Notes under the pieces: generated by a model
What the model saw: only the letters and a program-made list of their open reading frames with translations
Databases searched by the model: none
Told to the model about the DNA's origin: nothing
Translations under genes and position numbers: made by a program
From: Candidatus Cibiobacter qucibialis
GTDB lineage: Bacteria > Bacillota > Clostridia > Oscillospirales > Ruminococcaceae
Direction: 5' to 3'
DNA: 49,758 nt
Assembly: GCA_004000625.1 (NCBI GenBank)
Contig: SAUS01000010.1
Coordinates: 1-49,758, forward strand
In this document: one piece after another, positions 43,279 through 49,758 of the stretch
How positions within the stretch are numbered: the stretch's first letter is position 1
Layout of the letters: each line of letters starts with the position of its first letter

Positions 43279-43341
43279 CGTAAGCCCCTCTTTCTTTCAT
43301 GTTCGTTCTGCTTTCTTCTCTCAGATATCTCCTGACCAAAC

Positions 43342-43472
43342 AAAAAGCGCGCAGCCCCGCCGTCAAGCGGGTGCCGCACGCCTTTGTGCAAAAGCAAAAT
43401 CTCTTTTGTTCTTTTTATGCTTTTGTCTCCGGAATCAGAACGGGGTCCGCAGCTTTTGCACTGCGGACCCCG
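43342..43472 (-). promoter_or_regulatory. Structured livJ leader: hairpin, loop-complement and terminator
   Basis: On the minus strand the RNA first forms a 12-bp perfect hairpin (arms 43472-43461 and 43452-43441) with an 8-nt loop. The loop and its closing bases (43461-43452) are perfectly complementary over 10 nt to 43395-43386. Immediately after that comes a terminator-like hairpin (43381-43347, some mismatches) with a T-run (43346-43342). The loop pairing would form a pseudoknot next to the terminator. I see no leader peptide and no known riboswitch signature. Confidence 0.65.
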
Positions 43473-43502
43473 TTGTCCTTGCTCCGTGTTTGGATTGTTC
43501 TG

Positions 43503-43530
43503 ATTATAGCATACTGCCAAAATTTTGCAA
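43503..43530 (-). promoter_or_regulatory. Sigma-A promoter of livJ
   Basis: On the minus strand TTGCAA (43530-43525), 16-bp spacer with TGC before the -10, and TATAAT (43508-43503). The transcript would start near 43496 and carry a leader of about 220 nt. Confidence 0.75.
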
Positions 43531-43946
43531 GCACTTTTTGTCGGCATCAGGTGGATTTTTGCCGCTGATCGCCTTATTCTATTAAGCTGTTTCTTCGTTT
43601 TTCATCTTGCATCCCCGTTTTTGCTTTCTTTTTTTCCGTCAAATTGTCCTTTGGGCTAAATAACTTCAAAATTACAGCTTTTCCCCGCACCACTGGGTCA
43701 TGCCGGGCAGCGGACGGCCCAGTCCGGCAGCCTTATTCCGCTGTTTCTCCCCGCCTTACGTTGTCACAGCCTTGTTTATCGAAGAGTTTCTCTGCCAATT
43801 TCTTATGTTATCCAAAATCTCGCATTGTTTCTCGCTTTATCGTTCCACAGTTTTATATCGAACGTTCGTATTATTTTGTGCCGGCTTTTTCCGTCATTTC
43901 CCAATATTATATATTTTGTGAACAATCATTGCATAGGTTGTAAACA
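43531..43946. other. Intergenic region between the livJ and hsp20 promoters
   Basis: About 400 bp, A/T-richer than its surroundings. The one 99-codon open frame (43644-43943) has no ribosome site or family features. Apart from a GGGCAGCGGACGGCCC-type inverted repeat near 43706 I see nothing definite. Confidence 0.5.
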
Positions 43947-43973
43947 TTAGCACTCTGCTATTGACAGTGCTAA
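43947..43973 (+). promoter_or_regulatory. CIRCE operator (HrcA site)
   Basis: TTAGCACTC-N9-CAGTGCTAA, the CIRCE inverted repeat with one changed base at the inner edge of the right arm. It overlaps the -35 region of the hsp20 promoter, so HrcA would block transcription until heat stress. Confidence 0.9.
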
Positions 43974-43988
43974 TTTTAGGGTTATAAT
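43961..43988 (+). promoter_or_regulatory. Sigma-A promoter of hsp20
   Basis: TTGACA (43961-43966), 16-bp spacer, TATAAT (43983-43988), overlapping CIRCE. The transcript has a leader of about 140 nt. Confidence 0.85.
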
Positions 43989-44010
43989 AAAGGCGTACCT
44001 TGAAAGAGGG

Positions 44011-44093
44011 GGTGCGGAACGCAAGAGCGTTCCGGGAAACACCGCCAAGGAGCCGCAAGGCTCGGGAAGCGTCAGACTTCCCGGAGAGGCACC
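44011..44093 (+). ncRNA. Structured hsp20 5' leader (candidate cis-regulatory RNA)
   Basis: Four helices can form. GGTGC (44011-44015) pairs with GCACC (44089-44093) as the closing stem. GGAACGC pairs with GCGTTCC (44016-44022/44027-44033). GAGCC pairs with GGCTC across a GCAA tetraloop (44050-44063). GGGAAG pairs with CTTCCC (44064-44082). GGTG can instead pair with CACC at 44040-44043, so two folds exclude each other. The ribosome site near 44119 is outside the structure, so it is not a simple RNA thermometer. I do not recognise a known riboswitch class. Confidence 0.55.
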
Positions 44094-44133
44094 AAATAAA
44101 ATTCCAGATTTTTACAAAGTGAGGTTATGACTT

Positions 44134-44574
44134 ATGTTGCCGACTGTTTTTGGTGAAAATCTTTTTGATGATTTCTTTGACGATTCCTTTGGTATGATGA
44201 ACGCACGCAGCCCGCTGTACGGCAAGCATGCACGCAACCTGATGAAGACCGATATCCGCGAGACCGATACCAACTATGAGTTGGCCATTGATTTGCCGGG
44301 CTTCAAGAAGGATGAGATCCACATTGAGCTGAAAAACGGCTACCTGACCATCAGCGCCGCCAAGGGCCTGGATAAAGACGAAAAGACCTCCGAAGGCAAG
44401 TATATCCGCCAGGAGCGTTACACCGGCGCCTGCAGCCGCAGCTTCTATGTTGGCACCGACCTGCAGCCCAAGGATGTCAGCGCCAAGTTCACCGATGGCA
44501 TCCTGGAGTTGACCTTCCCGAAGGAAGCTCCCAAGAAGGAACCTGATGTGACCCGCGTTGAAATTGGTGAATAA
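44134..44574 (+). CDS. Hsp20/alpha-crystallin small heat shock protein
   Basis: Encodes 146 residues with an alpha-crystallin domain (about residues 37-135): DIRETDTNYELAIDLPGFKK, the FKKDEIHIELKNGYLTISA strand pair, and the C-terminal DGILELTFPK. The final VTRVEI contains an I/V-x-I-like anchor. It binds unfolding proteins without ATP. CIRCE in its promoter indicates HrcA control. Start ATG follows GTGAGGT. Confidence 0.95.
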   Translation: MLPTVFGENLFDDFFDDSFGMMNARSPLYGKHARNLMKTDIRETDTNYELAIDLPGFKKDEIHIELKNGYLTISAAKGLDKDEKTSEGKYIRQERYTGACSRSFYVGTDLQPKDVSAKFTDGILELTFPKEAPKKEPDVTRVEIGE

Positions 44575-44610
44575 CCGATCTGCCTTTGCGGCATAACTGA
44601 ATAAGTCTCA

Positions 44611-44661
44611 GCGGTGCCCCGCCCTTGACCCCAATCGGTCAGGGCGGGGCACCGCTTTTTT
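44611..44661 (+). terminator. Rho-independent terminator after hsp20
   Basis: A 20-bp perfect stem (44611-44630 / 44636-44655), loop CCAAT, then TTTTTT. Very strong. Confidence 0.95.
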
Positions 44662-44678
44662 GTTTTGTTGCACCCCTG

Positions 44679-44687
44679 TGGTATAAT
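44679..44687 (+). promoter_or_regulatory. Extended -10 promoter of the UvrA-like gene
   Basis: TGG-TATAAT, 38 bp before the start codon at 44726. The -35 region is poor, as allowed for TGn promoters. Confidence 0.5.
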
Positions 44688-44725
44688 GGTTTTATAATAA
44701 ATCCAACTGGGGGGCTGCTGTTTGT

Positions 44726-47200
44726 ATGGTCGATCATATTGAGATCCGCGGGGCACGGGTACACAACCTAAAAAATATTGATGTCGATGTGCCGCTGAAC
44801 AAAATCGTCGGCATTGCGGGTGTATCCGGTTCCGGCAAATCTTCGCTGGCGCTGGGCGTGCTGTATGCCGAAGGTTCGCGCCGGTATCTGGACGCACTTT
44901 CCACCTACACGCGCCGCCGCATGACCCAGGCCCCCAAAGCTGATGTGGACGAGGTTCTGTATGTTCCCGCCGCGTTGGCGCTGCACCAGCGGCCGGGGGT
45001 GCCGGGCATCCGCAGCACCTTTGGCACCGGCACCGAGCTGCTGAACAGCCTGCGGCTGATGTATTCCCGCCTTGCCAGCCACCGCTGCCCCAACGGGCAT
45101 TATCTTGCGCCCACCCTGGCCGTGGCCGCCGGGCAGGAGCTGATCTGCCCCGAATGCGGGGCCCGCTTTTACGCCCCTTCGGCGGAAGAGCTTGCCTTTA
45201 ACAGCCAGGGTGCCTGCCGCACCTGCGGCGGCACCGGCACCGTACAGACCGTTGACCGCGCCACCCTTGTGCCGGACGAAAGCCTGACCATTGACGAGGG
45301 CGCTGTGGCCCCCTGGAACTCTTTGATGTGGTCGCTGATGACCGATGTCTGTCGCGCCATGGGGGTGCGCACCGATGTGCCATTCCGCGACCTGACCGAT
45401 GTGGAGAAAGAGATCGTCTATGACGGCCCGGCTGAGAAGAAGCACATTTTCTACCACTCCAAAAACAGCGAGCAGGCCGGGGAACTGGATTTTACCTATT
45501 ACAGCGCCGTACGCACGGTGGAAAACGCGCTCTCCAAAGTCAAGGACGAAAAAGGCATGAAGCGGGTGGAAAAGTTTTTGCGTCAGGATATCTGCCCGGA
45601 CTGCGGCGGTTCCCGGCTGTGCGCTGCAGCCCGCGCGCCCAGGCTGCAGGGTATCCCGCTGGATGAAGCCTGCCGCATGACCCTTTCTGACCTGGTTGCC
45701 TGGGTAAGCGGGGTTCCCGCCGCCCTGCCGGAAGAAATGCGCCCCATGGCGCAGAGCATCTGTGAATCGTTTCAAACGGTGGCCAAGCGGCTGATGGACC
45801 TGGGGCTGGGCTACCTGGCGTTGGACCGCGCCGCGGCTACCCTTTCCACCGGCGAGCGCCAGCGTATGCAGCTGGCCCGCGCGGTGCGCAACCGCACTAC
45901 CGGCGTTCTGTATGTGCTGGATGAACCCTCTATTGGGCTGCACCCCGCCAACATCACCGGCCTGACCGGCGTGATGCAGGACCTGATCCACGACGGCAAC
46001 TCGGTCATTCTGGTGGACCATGATACCCAGATTCTATCCGAAGCCGATTGGCTGATTGAGATGGGGCCGCAGGCCGGTGCGGGCGGCGGCCAGGTGATTG
46101 CCCAGGGCAGCATCCCGGCCATTGAAGCAAACGCTGCTTCCCGCATTGGGCCGTTCCTGGCGGGCAAAGCGCAGTGCCTGCGCCCCCAGGCCCCGCAAAG
46201 CGAGTTGTTCGCGCTGGGGCGCATTCAGCTTTCCACCAACGCCATCCACACCGTAAAGCCGCTGGACATCGAAATTCCCAAGGGGCGGCTGACTGTGGTG
46301 ACCGGGGTTTCCGGCTCCGGCAAGACCACCCTTGTGCTGGAAAGCCTGGTTCCCGGCCTGAACGCCGCCATCCACGGCCAAAAGCTGCCGGAGCATATAC
46401 GCTCTATTGTGCCGGACGGCATCACCCAGGTCAAGCTGATCGATGCCGCACCCATTGGCATCAATGTGCGCTCCACCGTGGCCACCTATGCCAATGTACA
46501 TGACGAGCTGCGCAAAAAGTTTGCCGCCACCCCGGATGCCAGGCAGGCCGGGTATAAAGCGGGCGATTTTTCCTACAACACGGGCAAACTGCGCTGCCCC
46601 GTGTGCGATGGCACCGGCAGCATCAGCCTGGATGTACAGTTTTTGCCGGATGTGGAGATTCCCTGCCCCGAATGCCGCGGTTCCCGCTATGCCAAGGAGG
46701 CCGGGCAGATTTTTTACACCAGCAAGTCCGGAACCAGATATTCCCTGCCGCAGCTGATGGATATGGATGTGAACACTGCCCTGACCGCCTGTGCCGACTG
46801 GCCGGTGGTGCGCCAGCGGCTGACTGTTTTACAGGAACTCGGCCTTGGCTACCTGACCCTTGGCGAGGAAACGCCCGGCCTTTCCGGCGGCGAGGCCCAG
46901 CGCCTGAAGCTGGCCAGCGAGATGGGCAAAGCCCAGTCGGACTCTCTGTTTGTCTTTGATGAGCCCACCATCGGCCTGCACCCCGCCGATGTGCAGGTTC
47001 TGCTCGGCGTGTTCCAGACCCTGATCGAGCACGGCGCCACCGTCATCGTCATTGAGCATGACCTGGATGTGATCCGCAACGCAGACTACATCATTGATAT
47101 GGGCCCGGGCGGCGGTGCCCAGGGCGGCACGGTGGTGGCCGCCGGCACGCCGGACGTTATCCGCCACACCCCCGCCAGCCAGACCGGCAAATTTATCTGA
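44726..47200 (+). CDS. UvrA-like ABC ATPase lacking the UvrB-binding domain (UvrA2 type)
   Basis: Encodes 824 residues against about 940 for UvrA. Both ABC modules are present: Walker A GVSGSGKSS and GVSGSGKTT, signatures LSTGERQRMQLA and LSGGEAQRLKLA, Walker B ends DEPSIGLH and DEPTIGLH. The C-terminal zinc module CPVC...CPEC is intact. Between HRCPNGHYLAPT and CPECGARFYAP the roughly 120-residue UvrB-binding domain is missing, as in UvrA2/DrrC-type proteins linked to DNA-intercalator tolerance. It probably does not load UvrB. The stop codon directly abuts repeat A. Confidence 0.9.
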   Translation: MVDHIEIRGARVHNLKNIDVDVPLNKIVGIAGVSGSGKSSLALGVLYAEGSRRYLDALSTYTRRRMTQAPKADVDEVLYVPAALALHQRPGVPGIRSTFGTGTELLNSLRLMYSRLASHRCPNGHYLAPTLAVAAGQELICPECGARFYAPSAEELAFNSQGACRTCGGTGTVQTVDRATLVPDESLTIDEGAVAPWNSLMWSLMTDVCRAMGVRTDVPFRDLTDVEKEIVYDGPAEKKHIFYHSKNSEQAGELDFTYYSAVRTVENALSKVKDEKGMKRVEKFLRQDICPDCGGSRLCAAARAPRLQGIPLDEACRMTLSDLVAWVSGVPAALPEEMRPMAQSICESFQTVAKRLMDLGLGYLALDRAAATLSTGERQRMQLARAVRNRTTGVLYVLDEPSIGLHPANITGLTGVMQDLIHDGNSVILVDHDTQILSEADWLIEMGPQAGAGGGQVIAQGSIPAIEANAASRIGPFLAGKAQCLRPQAPQSELFALGRIQLSTNAIHTVKPLDIEIPKGRLTVVTGVSGSGKTTLVLESLVPGLNAAIHGQKLPEHIRSIVPDGITQVKLIDAAPIGINVRSTVATYANVHDELRKKFAATPDARQAGYKAGDFSYNTGKLRCPVCDGTGSISLDVQFLPDVEIPCPECRGSRYAKEAGQIFYTSKSGTRYSLPQLMDMDVNTALTACADWPVVRQRLTVLQELGLGYLTLGEETPGLSGGEAQRLKLASEMGKAQSDSLFVFDEPTIGLHPADVQVLLGVFQTLIEHGATVIVIEHDLDVIRNADYIIDMGPGGGAQGGTVVAAGTPDVIRHTPASQTGKFI

Positions 47201-47484
47201 GGCAATACCGCACAATTCCCGCCTTGCGGCTTAAGCACCGCTCCGGCAGCTGCGGCACGGCATCTGCGTTGCCAAAATGCTCGATAATGTCGGGTTGCGG
47301 TACCCGCATCGTGCTTCGGGGGCAAAAGCCCCTCGCACTCTGCGACCGCTGCCCCTGCTTCGGTTCGCTGTTTCCGCCACTGGCGGCGCTCACCTTTGCA
47401 GCATCCAGTATTATCTGCGCTTTTGGCTTGGCATCTGCCGCACCTCGCTCGCCGTATCGGCACTTAGAATTATGCGGTATTGCC
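47201..47484 (-). repeat. Repeat A, long form (284 bp), inverted
   Basis: Same length and internal segment as the copy at 22621 but in reverse orientation. It begins at the base after the UvrA-like stop codon. The flanks CTGA and CAAG do not match, so this copy lacks a target duplication; recombination between copies or decay could explain that. Confidence 0.92.
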
Positions 47485-47513
47485 CAAGCAAAATCAGAAA
47501 GGATGTGGAAGCG

Positions 47514-48470
47514 ATGAAGCGTTTCCGTGTATTTTATGGCGGGCTGGCGGGGCTTGCCGCGGCCTGTGCGCTGGGGGCATGGTTCGCACCGGTCGAGGCC
47601 GGGTGGCTGGCGTTCCCCTGGGTCAGCATCGGGGCCGGGCTGCGGGTGCTTTCGTTAAGCGGCAGTGTGGGCAATGTGGCGGCCTGCGGGCTGTATGCCC
47701 TGCTCTGCCTGCTGCCCGCCGGGATTGCGCTGCGGGATATCCGGCACCACTGGCCGCTGGTTGGGTTCAGCGCGGTGCTGGGGCCTGCGCTCTATTTCCT
47801 CATCAATCCGGGGCTACTGGCCCAGCGGATGGGCAGCCTGCCGCAAGAAGTTGTCGTGGCCATGCTGGGGCAGCTGATTTGGGCCGTTGCGCTGGCCTGT
47901 GCCGTCTGGCTGCTGTTGGGGGCGCTGCATCGGCGCAGCCTGAACACCAGCAGCCTGCTGCACGGGATGCAGATAGGGCTTTGCCTGCTGGACGGCGCGT
48001 TTGTTGTTTCCGTGTTTGGCGTGGGGTTGCTGGATCTGCGCGGGCAGATTGCCGCCGTGCGGCAGGCAAACACTATGCTCGACAATACAGCTTTCGGCAC
48101 GCTGAACTCCACCGCTTTATTTCTGGTCTGCGGCTGGCTGGTGCAAAGCCTGCCTGCCCTGCTGAACCTTGGCATTGTACATGGGCTGCTGCAGCTGGTT
48201 AAGCTCGCCAAGGCGGATCGTTTTGCCCCCGGCATGGCACAGGCCGCCGCGCACTGCGGCACACTGGCCGGCGGAGCTGCGGCGGTGGATGTTACAGTAC
48301 AAGCAGTGTTTTTGGCAGTACAGCTTTGCGCCGCCGGGCAGCTGCACCAGCTGAACAGCGGGCTGCACATTGCCCTGCTGCCCGTTCTGTTTGCGGTAGC
48401 GGCGCTGCTGTTCAGCCGCTGGCTGGCCGAAGGCTGCGCTCTGCGGGAAGAAAACGAGGGGTTCATCTGA
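47514..48470 (+). CDS. Polytopic membrane protein with DUF2975-like C-terminus
   Basis: Encodes 318 residues with about eight hydrophobic segments. The last part (LLFSRWLAEGCALREENEGF) resembles the end of DUF2975/YoaS membrane proteins, which are about half this size, and two similar halves may be present. The link to DUF2975 is tentative. The next gene, a YozG-like HTH, supports it because YoaS and YozG are paired in Bacillus. I chose ATG 47514 with AAAGGA upstream; the longer frame runs through repeat A. It overlaps the next gene by one base. Confidence 0.6.
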   Translation: MKRFRVFYGGLAGLAAACALGAWFAPVEAGWLAFPWVSIGAGLRVLSLSGSVGNVAACGLYALLCLLPAGIALRDIRHHWPLVGFSAVLGPALYFLINPGLLAQRMGSLPQEVVVAMLGQLIWAVALACAVWLLLGALHRRSLNTSSLLHGMQIGLCLLDGAFVVSVFGVGLLDLRGQIAAVRQANTMLDNTAFGTLNSTALFLVCGWLVQSLPALLNLGIVHGLLQLVKLAKADRFAPGMAQAAAHCGTLAGGAAAVDVTVQAVFLAVQLCAAGQLHQLNSGLHIALLPVLFAVAALLFSRWLAEGCALREENEGFI

Positions 48471-48703
48471 TGGCGATCAAAGTGTATCTGGATGAACAGC
48501 TGCGGGCACGCGGCATAACGGCCAAAGAACTTTGCGCCAGGGTGGGCATTACCGAAGCAAACCTTTCCATCCTGCGCAGCGGAAAAGCCAAAGGTGTGCG
48601 GTTCCACACCATCAACCGCATCTGTTACTATCTGCAATGTGATGTTGGCGATATTTTGAAATTTGACGGCGAACTGGACGAAGGTGATTGTGATGAAACG
48701 TAA
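48470..48703 (+). CDS. YozG-like Cro/C1-type HTH regulator
   Basis: Encodes 77 residues, nearly all helix-turn-helix (ARGITAKELCARVGITEANL, then SILRSGKAKGVRFHTINRIC), of the PF13443 Cro/C1 type. The C-terminus ends in an acidic tail. It shares bases with both neighbours (TGATG at the start, an 11-nt overlap at the end), so the three genes form one translational unit. It probably regulates this unit. Confidence 0.85.
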   Translation: MAIKVYLDEQLRARGITAKELCARVGITEANLSILRSGKAKGVRFHTINRICYYLQCDVGDILKFDGELDEGDCDET

Positions 48704-49622
48704 TATGTTATTCGGTGCGGGTGCCGCTGCCCTGGCCTGCCTGTTGGGCGGCTGCCGGCTGGCGGTACCGCAGGGCGCGGCAGGGCAGGATACTTTGATC
48801 GGCGGGTACGCCACATGGGAGAGCATCCCCTATTTTTCCGAGCATTTTCTTTCCGGTGATCGTTCCCCTGCCCGTCTGTACGCGGACTGGAGCAGCGCCG
48901 ACCGGCCGGAGTGTGCGCAGTGGCGGAATATTTTCCCCAATGTGACCGGTTATGCGCTGTGCCAGAACACGGCGGAGGAGGACGGCGATACTGTTTATCT
49001 TGGCAGTGGGGCCGACCCGTATTTCAGCGGCCTTGCCTACAACAGCGCACACAACGGCAGTGAAACCACCGAGAGCATGACCGGCACGCTGTATGCCGAT
49101 ATCAGCCAGATTCGTGGAGATATTACCGGCTTTACATTCAGCCCGGTATACCAGACAGCGGACGGGCAGATCTACCTGGCGGAGGGCCAGCGCGTAACCT
49201 GCAGCACGCAAAATCTGGAAGGTTCCAGCCTGTCCCTCTCGGTCAGCGCGGCACAGACCGAAAGCAGCAGCTGGGACGGCACCAGCAAAACCGAGCAGGG
49301 TTTTACCGCAAAACTTTCCTTTTTGTATGCTGCCCAAGCGGTGCGGGTGCTGCAGATGGATGCGGATTATGGGGTATTGGGACAGGCCGACTACCCTGCC
49401 GCTGCGGTGCCGGAAGAGCTGAAATTTTTGCCGGGCGCTGAATTTATCCTGCTGGAAAGCCGCAGCACGGATACCGCCGGAGCTGAGCACACGGCGCGGC
49501 AGATCATTGGGCGCGATGAGCTGGAAGATTACGGGGCGGACGGGCAGATGAAATATGTGACCCTCTACCTGCGCGGAGACGGCCCGCTGGCCGAAGTACA
49601 CGCCATTGCCCTGAAAGGTTAA
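48693..49622 (+). CDS. Predicted lipoprotein of unknown function
   Basis: Encodes 309 residues. Lipobox LLGGC (Cys21) follows a short hydrophobic signal, so it should be anchored outside the membrane. The rest is rich in Ser/Thr/Gly and beta-strand-like, without repeats or motifs that I recognise. ATG 48693 has AAGG 8 nt upstream, inside the HTH gene. With the membrane protein and HTH it forms a compact trio, suggesting a regulated envelope function, but no specific role can be read. Confidence 0.75.
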   Translation: MKRNMLFGAGAAALACLLGGCRLAVPQGAAGQDTLIGGYATWESIPYFSEHFLSGDRSPARLYADWSSADRPECAQWRNIFPNVTGYALCQNTAEEDGDTVYLGSGADPYFSGLAYNSAHNGSETTESMTGTLYADISQIRGDITGFTFSPVYQTADGQIYLAEGQRVTCSTQNLEGSSLSLSVSAAQTESSSWDGTSKTEQGFTAKLSFLYAAQAVRVLQMDADYGVLGQADYPAAAVPEELKFLPGAEFILLESRSTDTAGAEHTARQIIGRDELEDYGADGQMKYVTLYLRGDGPLAEVHAIALKG

Positions 49623-49679
49623 GGTGTATCTGAAGCCAAAGAAAATGACGGATATTTCGCAAACACAAGCAGGATTTAA
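49623..49679 (+). repeat. Repeat B end fragment
   Basis: Starts with GGTGTATCTGAAG directly after the lipoprotein stop and continues with AAAGAAAATGACGG and ATTTCGCAAA, close to the right arm of the element at 4780-4879. Repeat A follows at 49680, as it follows the fragment at 22532. Confidence 0.5.
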
Positions 49680-49758
49680 GGCAATACCGCATAATTCTAA
49701 GTACCGATACGGCGAGCGAGGTGCGGCAGCTGCTAAGCCAAAAGCGCAGATAATACTG
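49680..49758 (+). repeat. Repeat A, left part, cut by window end
   Basis: Begins GGCAATACCGCATAATTC after TTAA and runs to the window edge, so the size class cannot be told. Confidence 0.9.

Noticed and set aside
43644..43943. Possible 99-residue gene between livJ and hsp20
   Set aside because: No ribosome site, no recognisable domain, and base composition unlike the neighbouring genes.
44011..44093. RNA thermometer hiding the hsp20 ribosome site
   Set aside because: The GTGAGGT site at about 44119 is 25 nt past the structure and not paired in it.

Overview
The window looks like chromosomal DNA of a GC-rich gut Firmicute of the Oscillospiraceae/Ruminococcaceae (Faecalibacterium/Gemmiger/Subdoligranulum type). 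This rests on gene content (oleate hydratase, GH42/GH13 glycoside hydrolases, DUF3842, a LivJHMGF locus with D-amino-acid genes), strong AGGAGG ribosome sites, TTGACA/TATAAT promoters, a CIRCE heat-shock operator, and many short dispersed repeats between genes. The genus is an inference. I see no rRNA, tRNA, CRISPR array, prophage or full-length insertion sequence.

Layout. 0-6.3 kb: oleate hydratase, a GH13 alpha-glucosidase-like enzyme, a LysR regulator and a subfamily-Ic aspartate-type aminotransferase. 6.6-12.7 kb: the F-type ATP synthase operon (a, c, b, delta/alpha fusion, gamma, beta, epsilon), then thioredoxin. 13.5-21.1 kb: a minus-strand galacto-oligosaccharide-type operon (LacI regulator, binding protein, two permeases, GH42 beta-galactosidase) resembling Bacillus ganR-SPQA, with paired TTGCGCAA-type operators. 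21.3-26.9 kb: TcdA, a GH1 beta-glucosidase scar, phosphoglucomutase, an ECF S component, DUF3842 and a YfcE phosphodiesterase. 27.1-31.9 kb: M18 aminopeptidase, GluQRS, a catalytically degenerate P1B-type ATPase and an acylphosphatase, closely packed. 32.1-43.5 kb: a minus-strand block with PxpA, B and C, both halves of D-glutamate cyclase, a D-amino acid aminotransferase, a cytidylate-kinase-like protein and a LivJHMGF transporter. 43.9-49.7 kb: Hsp20 with CIRCE, a short UvrA paralogue, and a membrane protein/HTH/lipoprotein trio.

The most unusual items are as follows. (1) The ATP synthase has no separate delta gene. The C-terminal domain of delta is fused in frame to the N-terminus of alpha, and the delta N-terminal domain, which normally grips alpha, is absent. 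(2) A P-type ATPase reading frame has lost the TGE glutamate, both GDGxND aspartates and the transmembrane metal ligands but keeps the phosphorylatable Asp. Its stop overlaps the start of an intact acylphosphatase gene, so the acylphosphatase might replace the lost dephosphorylation step. (3) The livJ leader has a strong hairpin whose loop is complementary over 10 nt to the stretch just before a terminator hairpin. (4) The hsp20 leader is a compact multi-stem RNA with mutually exclusive pairings. (5) A MITE-like family occurs in exactly two sizes (172 and 284 bp), with inverted ends and 4-bp target duplications.

How the genes may work together. The D-glutamate/5-oxoproline block could transaminate to D-Glu (Dat), cyclise it to 5-oxoproline (the two cyclase-type proteins) and open 5-oxoproline (PxpABC), perhaps fed by the Liv transporter. 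The gan-like operon would import and split beta-galactosides under its own LacI regulator. These pathway links are inferred from gene order and family knowledge.
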